Assembly: GCA_020832105.1 (NCBI GenBank)
Contig: JAFIFH010000064.1
Location: forward strand, 1-64,000
Origin: Idiomarina sp.
GTDB lineage: Bacteria > Pseudomonadota > Gammaproteobacteria > Enterobacterales > Alteromonadaceae
Reading direction: 5' to 3'
DNA length: 64,000 nt
Shown: piece after piece, positions 60,057-64,000 of the stretch
How positions within the stretch are numbered: position 1 is the first letter of the stretch
How the letters are laid out: the number at the start of each line of letters is the position of its first letter
The notes under the pieces: model-generated
The model's database searches: none
The model's input: only the letters and a program-made list of their open reading frames with translations
What the model was told of the DNA's origin: nothing
Program-made: the position numbers and the translations under genes

Positions 60057-61358
60057 TTATTCGTCGAGCATGGTTCGCGCAATGGTTCTGATGCCAAGCC
60101 CAGTCGCCCCGGCATTGAAGAGCTTGTCGCCATCTTTACGGTAGGCCGCAGCCAAGTCAAAGTGCAGCCAGTTAGCACCCTGGTTAGGCGCAAACTTCAA
60201 TAAAAACCCAGCTGCGTTGCTTGCACCACCCGGGCCACCACCTTTCACCGGACGGCTATTCGCCGTATCCGCAAAGTACGATGGGCATTGGTCCTGGTGC
60301 CACGGTGCCAGCGGCAGCCGCCACAGTAGCTCTGACTCATGGGCCGCGGCTTGTAAAGCTTTTGCCGCATAGGCCTCGTCCACACTAAACAAGGCGTTAT
60401 ATTCCTGGCCGACAGCGACCTGGGCAGCTCCCGTCAGGGTCGCAGCATCAATGATTTGCTTTGCACCGCACTCAGCGGCAGCCAACAGACCATCAGCTAA
60501 CACTAAGCGACCTTCTGCATCTGTATTAAAGATTTCTGCAGTTACCCCATTTTTATAGGTAATGATGTCACCGAGTTTAAATGCGGTGCCGTCAATCAGG
60601 TTTTCTGCACAGCATAAGATCAGTTTAACCCGCTTGTTAAGGCCGCGTTGAATGGCAAGCGCCAGCGCGCCAGCAACCGTTGCGGCTCCGCCCATGTCGC
60701 ACTTCATCGAAATCATGCCTTCGCTGGATTTAATACTGTAACCACCGCTATCGTAGGTGATCCCCTTACCAATCAACGCAATATCCACCTCTGCGTCAGC
60801 GTCACCAGCCGGATTGAAGTCCAATTGCAACATGGTTGGTTTGTGCATACTTGCACGACCAACAGTATGGATCCCCATCCAGCCTTCGTTTAACAGCTCC
60901 TCTTCACGCAGGATCCGATAGCTAACGGCGTCGCCGCCGATGCTTTTCAGTTTATCAACGACGCGGGTGCACAACGACTCGGGGTAGATATCTTGCGGTG
61001 GCAAATTGACCAATTCACGAGCCCACTCAATCACTTCGTACATGCTTTGCAGCTGATCCGCCACGCCCAAATCATCGCTACACCACTGCATCTGATTGCG
61101 CTTTTTCGCATCGGTAAAGCCCTGCGACAATGCCCATTGACGCTCCAGCGTCCAGCCAGAACCGACCGCTTCAATCGTCGCGACGCCTGCTTGATCTAAA
61201 CGACGTCCTGCCTGCTGAATTCGGCGTAAAAACGTACTTTCATCATCATGTGCGACGATGCGAAAACCTTCGTTGTCGAAGAAACAGCCACCACTCGCTT
61301 TAAAGGCCACTGGCACACTGTCAGTAGTCAAACGTACCTGTACTGCACTAGACATCAT
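60057..61358 (-). CDS. pepB: Peptidase B (M17 leucyl aminopeptidase family)
   Basis: Zinc/manganese aminopeptidase that removes N-terminal residues, with preference for acidic ones in E. coli PepB. The start is set at ATG 61358 behind GGAG (MMSSAVQVRLTTDS), giving 433 residues against 427. The M17 active-site blocks are VDIALIGKGITYDSGGYSIKSS (Lys and Asp ligands), MISMKCDMGGAATVAGAL and the family signature NTDAEGRLVLADGLL. It is similar to PepB rather than PepA throughout. In E. coli pepB is in the isc region; here it lies between hrpB and sfsA. Confidence 0.94.
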   Translation of the reverse strand: MMSSAVQVRLTTDSVPVAFKASGGCFFDNEGFRIVAHDDESTFLRRIQQAGRRLDQAGVATIEAVGSGWTLERQWALSQGFTDAKKRNQMQWCSDDLGVADQLQSMYEVIEWARELVNLPPQDIYPESLCTRVVDKLKSIGGDAVSYRILREEELLNEGWMGIHTVGRASMHKPTMLQLDFNPAGDADAEVDIALIGKGITYDSGGYSIKSSEGMISMKCDMGGAATVAGALALAIQRGLNKRVKLILCCAENLIDGTAFKLGDIITYKNGVTAEIFNTDAEGRLVLADGLLAAAECGAKQIIDAATLTGAAQVAVGQEYNALFSVDEAYAAKALQAAAHESELLWRLPLAPWHQDQCPSYFADTANSRPVKGGGPGGASNAAGFLLKFAPNQGANWLHFDLAAAYRKDGDKLFNAGATGLGIRTIARTMLDE

Positions 61359-61508
61359 TATTATCTCCAAGTATGTTGCTCGCTTTACGTTAAACAGATT
61401 AGCGTGAGCACGTGCGAATTTCTATGCAGAGCAGTATTGGGTGGTACCCTCCACTGTCCCTGCATATGGCTCTTCATAGCCCCACACTACACTATAAAGT
61501 GAGCAAAA

Positions 61509-62216
61509 ATGCAATTTGAGCCAGCTTTACAGCATGCGACCCTGATCCGTCGCTACAAACGTTTTCTTGCTGATGTTGAAACGCCAGACGGCCAGCTTTT
61601 AACCATTCATTGCCCGAATACCGGCGCTATGACCGGCTGTGCTGAGCCGGGTTTTACGGTCTGGTACAGCACCTCGGCGAATCTCAAGCGTAAGTACCCA
61701 CATACCTGGGAGCTTAGTCAAACGCCCCAGGGCGATGTCATTGTAGTCAATACGTTACGCGCTAACCAAATCGCAGAACTTGCATTCATTAACCAACAGG
61801 TAGACGCTTTACAGGGCTACGCGACCATTCAGCGTGAGGTTAAATACGGCAGCGAGAATAGTCGCATCGACTTATTGCTCAGCAACCATCCGCACCTGGC
61901 AAATTGTTACGTGGAGGTCAAAAGCGTGACTCTGCATGACAGTGGCGGGGGTTATTTCCCGGATGCTGTCACGGTCCGCGGGCAAAAGCATATTCGTGAA
62001 CTTATTGCTATGGTTAAAGCCGGGCATCGCGCGGCACTGCTGTTTGTTGTTGGCCATAGTGCGATTAACGATGTAAAACCAGCAGCGCATATTGATCCTG
62101 TCTACGCCCGGCTGTGTATTGAAGCGAGGGATTTAGGCGTTGAGATACTCGCGCTGAATGTAGTAGCAAGCCCAGCGGGGTTAATGCCAGGTGGTTCGAT
62201 GGATGTCATCATTTAA
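61509..62216 (+). CDS. sfsA: SfsA (sugar fermentation stimulation protein homologue)
   Basis: DNA-binding and nuclease-fold protein of 235 residues whose physiological role is unsettled; the name comes from maltose-fermentation phenotypes in E. coli. Characteristic blocks are [48 protein letters not shown] and [24 protein letters not shown], the last holding a PD-(D/E)xK-like catalytic region. It is divergent from pepB and precedes dksA, as in E. coli. Confidence 0.95.
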   Translation: MQFEPALQHATLIRRYKRFLADVETPDGQLLTIHCPNTGAMTGCAEPGFTVWYSTSANLKRKYPHTWELSQTPQGDVIVVNTLRANQIAELAFINQQVDALQGYATIQREVKYGSENSRIDLLLSNHPHLANCYVEVKSVTLHDSGGGYFPDAVTVRGQKHIRELIAMVKAGHRAALLFVVGHSAINDVKPAAHIDPVYARLCIEARDLGVEILALNVVASPAGLMPGGSMDVII

Positions 62217-62307
62217 AATACAGCAAGAGGCTAATTGGTGCTTGAATTAATAAAAATCGGACCTATATAAGGACGCGGTGGTTTGAATTGCACCACTATC
62301 GCTATTC

Positions 62308-62316
62308 TGGTATACA
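62308..62316 (+). promoter_or_regulatory. Putative extended -10 promoter of dksA
   Basis: TGGTATACA (TGn plus TATACA) lies 52 bases before the dksA start, inside a 151-base spacer after sfsA. No -35 at normal distance is seen, which is tolerated by extended -10 promoters. Confidence 0.4.
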
Positions 62317-62367
62317 TAGCCGACTTTTTTTTAGCACAAATTGCATTGCCTCACAGAGGAGCACAAC

Positions 62368-62820
62368 ATGGCCGCCACGAAGGAAAGAAAAGCGCACGGT
62401 GTATTGGCGCAAGCGGGCTTACTGCCTTACCAGCCGAAGGCTGATGAAGAATACATGAATGAGGCACAGCGTAGCCACTTCCGTAAAATTCTGGAAGCAT
62501 GGCGCAATCAGCTCCGTCAGGAAGTTGATCGTACCGTGGGTCATTTGAAAGAAGAAGCGAACAATCATGCAGATCCGGTGGATCGTGCAGCCCAGGAAGA
62601 AGAGTTTGCTATCGAGTTGCGTACGCGTGACCGCGAGCGCAAGCTGATCAAGAAAATTGAAAAAACACTGGAAGCGATTGAGCGCGATGACTTCGGTTTT
62701 TGTGAGTCCTGCGGTGTAGAAATAGGCATTCAGCGCCTGGAAGCTCGCCCAACAGCAGACATGTGCATTGACTGTAAAAGTCTTGCTGAAATCCGCGAAA
62801 AACAAATGCGCGGTGCCTAA
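62368..62820 (+). CDS. dksA: RNA polymerase-binding transcription factor DksA
   Basis: Binds the secondary channel of RNA polymerase and, with ppGpp, redirects transcription in the stringent response. The start is ATG 62368 behind GAGGAG, giving 150 residues (E. coli 151). The coiled-coil carries the acidic tip [12 protein letters not shown] with the key DxxDxA aspartates, and the four-cysteine zinc finger is complete (CESCGVEIG...CIDC). It overlaps the gluQ start by 8 bases. Confidence 0.97.
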   Translation: MAATKERKAHGVLAQAGLLPYQPKADEEYMNEAQRSHFRKILEAWRNQLRQEVDRTVGHLKEEANNHADPVDRAAQEEEFAIELRTRDRERKLIKKIEKTLEAIERDDFGFCESCGVEIGIQRLEARPTADMCIDCKSLAEIREKQMRGA

Positions 62821-63688
62821 GCCCACGCTTTCGTATCGCGGGCGCTTTGCCCCGTCCCCATCTGGCCCGCTGCATGCGGGCTCTCTTCTTGCTGCCCTGG
62901 GCAGCTATCTTGACGCTCACGCCCATCGCGGCACCTGGCTGGTAAGGATCGAGGATATTGACCCGCCGCGCGAAGTTGCCGGCGCCAGTGACCTTATTCT
63001 CAGTCAGCTTGAAGCCCACGGTTTGCTATGGGACGAAAGCGTGCGTAGGCAAAGCCAACAAGATCGGCTTTATCATCGAAATCTCGAACGTCTGCAGCAG
63101 CATGGTCTGGTTTATGCCTGCAACTGCAGCCGAAAAGACATCAAGGCTCGCGCGCCTTTTTATACCGGGCACTGCCGATACCGCAATCTACCCTGGCAAG
63201 GCAACGCGTTAAGGTTCGTCAATCAGCATCCAGTCACCAGCTTGCTCGACCGGCTACATGGCCAGGTTACTATTGAGCCAGATTTCGCCGCAGAAGACTT
63301 TACTCTACGCCGACGTGATGGTTTATGGGCATATCAATTGGCAGTGGTCAGTGATGATCGTGACCAGGAGATTACTCACATCGTCCGCGGCAGCGACCTA
63401 CTGACCCCGAGTAGCTGGCAAATGGCGCTTTGGCAGAGCCTGACCACCATTGCCGGCGGCCCGCCAGCGCCCAAGCTCGTCCATCTTCCGCTCGTTGTCG
63501 GCGATGATGGGCGCAAGTTAAGCAAACAGAACCATGCACCACCTCTTCTTGCGGCAGACGCAGTGGATAACCTAAGTCTGGCGCTAACACGTTTGAACCT
63601 GGCGCCGCCAGCTGACTTATATGGGGCACCGGTGGCGGAGCAATTGAGTTGGGCGATTCCAGCCTGGCGAGCGCGTAATCTCCAATAA
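62813..63688 (+). CDS. gluQ: Glutamyl-Q tRNA(Asp) synthetase
   Basis: Truncated GluRS-like enzyme that attaches glutamate to queuosine-34 of tRNA-Asp; it therefore acts on the product of the Tgt/QueA pathway encoded earlier in this window. The start is taken at GTG 62813, within the dksA stop region, leaving [20 protein letters not shown] as the HIGH-containing N-terminus; 291 residues. The zinc-site cysteines are in [12 protein letters not shown]...GHCRYRN, and KLSKQNHAP replaces KMSKS. There is no anticodon-binding domain, as expected. It follows the E. coli order dksA-gluQ-pcnB. Confidence 0.94.
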   Translation: MPKPTLSYRGRFAPSPSGPLHAGSLLAALGSYLDAHAHRGTWLVRIEDIDPPREVAGASDLILSQLEAHGLLWDESVRRQSQQDRLYHRNLERLQQHGLVYACNCSRKDIKARAPFYTGHCRYRNLPWQGNALRFVNQHPVTSLLDRLHGQVTIEPDFAAEDFTLRRRDGLWAYQLAVVSDDRDQEITHIVRGSDLLTPSSWQMALWQSLTTIAGGPPAPKLVHLPLVVGDDGRKLSKQNHAPPLLAADAVDNLSLALTRLNLAPPADLYGAPVAEQLSWAIPAWRARNLQ

Positions 63689-63800
63689 ACAGGGTTTTCA
63701 TGTTGAAAATTTCACCGTTTGATTCTCAAAAGCCTCCAGTTGGTATATGATCAGCGCCAATTTTGCAGCATTAGCTATTTGAGTAGTCAGGAGTTCTCCC

Positions 63801-64000
63801 ATTATTAAGCGTTTCGTGCAGTTTGCCCGTCAGGTCCTGCCATCCTCAACATCAGAACCTAAGCGTTCAACATTTGCTGAGCCGGTAGTAGTAACGCGTG
63901 ATAAGCATAATATCTCGCGTAATAACATTTCCGAAAATGCGCTGAAAGTGCTGTATCGCCTGCATAAAAGCGGCTATCACGCATATTTGGTCGGTGGTTG
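63801..64000 (+). CDS. pcnB: Poly(A) polymerase I PcnB, N-terminal part, ATT start
   Basis: Adds 3' poly(A) tails that destabilise RNA and controls copy number of some plasmids. Only the first 66 codons are in the window: after translation from 63801 it reads IKRFVQFARQVLPSS, then NISENALKVLYRLHKSGYHA and LVGG, the start of the nucleotidyltransferase core, matching E. coli PcnB (ISENALKVMYRLNKAGYEA). There is no in-frame ATG. AGGAG at 63789-63793 stands 7 bases before ATT 63801, which I take as the start, as in E. coli pcnB. The alternative GTG at 63816 lacks a good ribosome site. The ORF track misses it. Confidence 0.9.
   Translation, partial: MIKRFVQFARQVLPSSTSEPKRSTFAEPVVVTRDKHNISRNNISENALKVLYRLHKSGYHAYLVGG

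Noticed and set aside
63700-63750. 16-codon ORF before pcnB (MLKISPFDSQK)
   Set aside because: Short, with a modest upstream AGGG; nothing links it to pcnB and chance occurrence is likely.

Overview
This window is a gene-dense stretch of gammaproteobacterial chromosome of roughly 50% GC. It carries about 52 protein-coding genes and shows no rRNA, tRNA, CRISPR array, insertion sequence or prophage. Gene content and order point to the Alteromonadales, most likely an Idiomarina/Aliidiomarina-like marine bacterium. That placement is inference: it rests on DUF3718, DUF3530 and DUF6776-type proteins, a MetJ-type operator before metK, a Pseudomonas-type tyrS-M23 peptidase-anmK block, and many neighbourhoods shared with E. 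coli. No 16S gene is present to settle it.

Layout. 1-3833 (minus): the macromolecular synthesis operon rpsU-dnaG-rpoD, with the internal terminator after rpsU and rpoD cut by the window edge. 3856-8659: the only clearly accessory block, with a PilZ-domain protein, a 565-base spacer holding a 20-base tandem repeat, a 27-codon leader-like ORF, a 1050-residue membrane-anchored Ser/Thr kinase and a small unknown protein whose stop codon interlocks with that of the kinase. 8821-11603: tgt and queA (queuosine) facing each other, then a stand-alone cyclic-nucleotide-binding domain protein. 11725-17877 (minus): tkt-epd-pgk-fba and a DUF481 outer-membrane protein. 18164-22128 (plus): metK with MetJ boxes, rsmE, gshB, yqgE and ruvX, followed by an unknown 96-residue protein and a transglutaminase-like exported protein.

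23581-25020 is a PIN-PhoH ATPase (minus). 25218-29518 is rapA-rluA and a DUF3530 protein. 29515-32121 (minus) is amgK-murU-djlA, divergent from 32235-38866, lptD-surA-pdxA-rsmA-apaG-apaH. 39007-41004 is a chemoreceptor. 41080-45052 holds tyrS (minus), a LysM/M23 endopeptidase and anmK. 45133-48285 (minus) holds pepQ, a DUF3718 protein, erpA and a DUF6776-like protein. 48357-51164 is hemJ-pyrB-hemL. 51228-53153 is a second chemoreceptor (minus). 53398-55092 is maeA. 55139-61358 (minus) is pepB-hrpB-mrcB. 61509-64000 is sfsA, dksA-gluQ and the start of pcnB.

How the genes work together. Most are core functions: replication and transcription initiation, ribosome assembly, outer-membrane and peptidoglycan assembly, lower glycolysis with the pentose phosphate link, vitamin B6 (epd, pdxA), haem, queuosine and glutathione. 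AmgK, MurU and AnmK together imply the Pseudomonas-type anabolic route for recycling MurNAc. The most unusual items are the kinase locus with its leader ORF and neighbours, and pcnB, whose only start codon with good Shine-Dalgarno spacing is ATT, as in E. coli.
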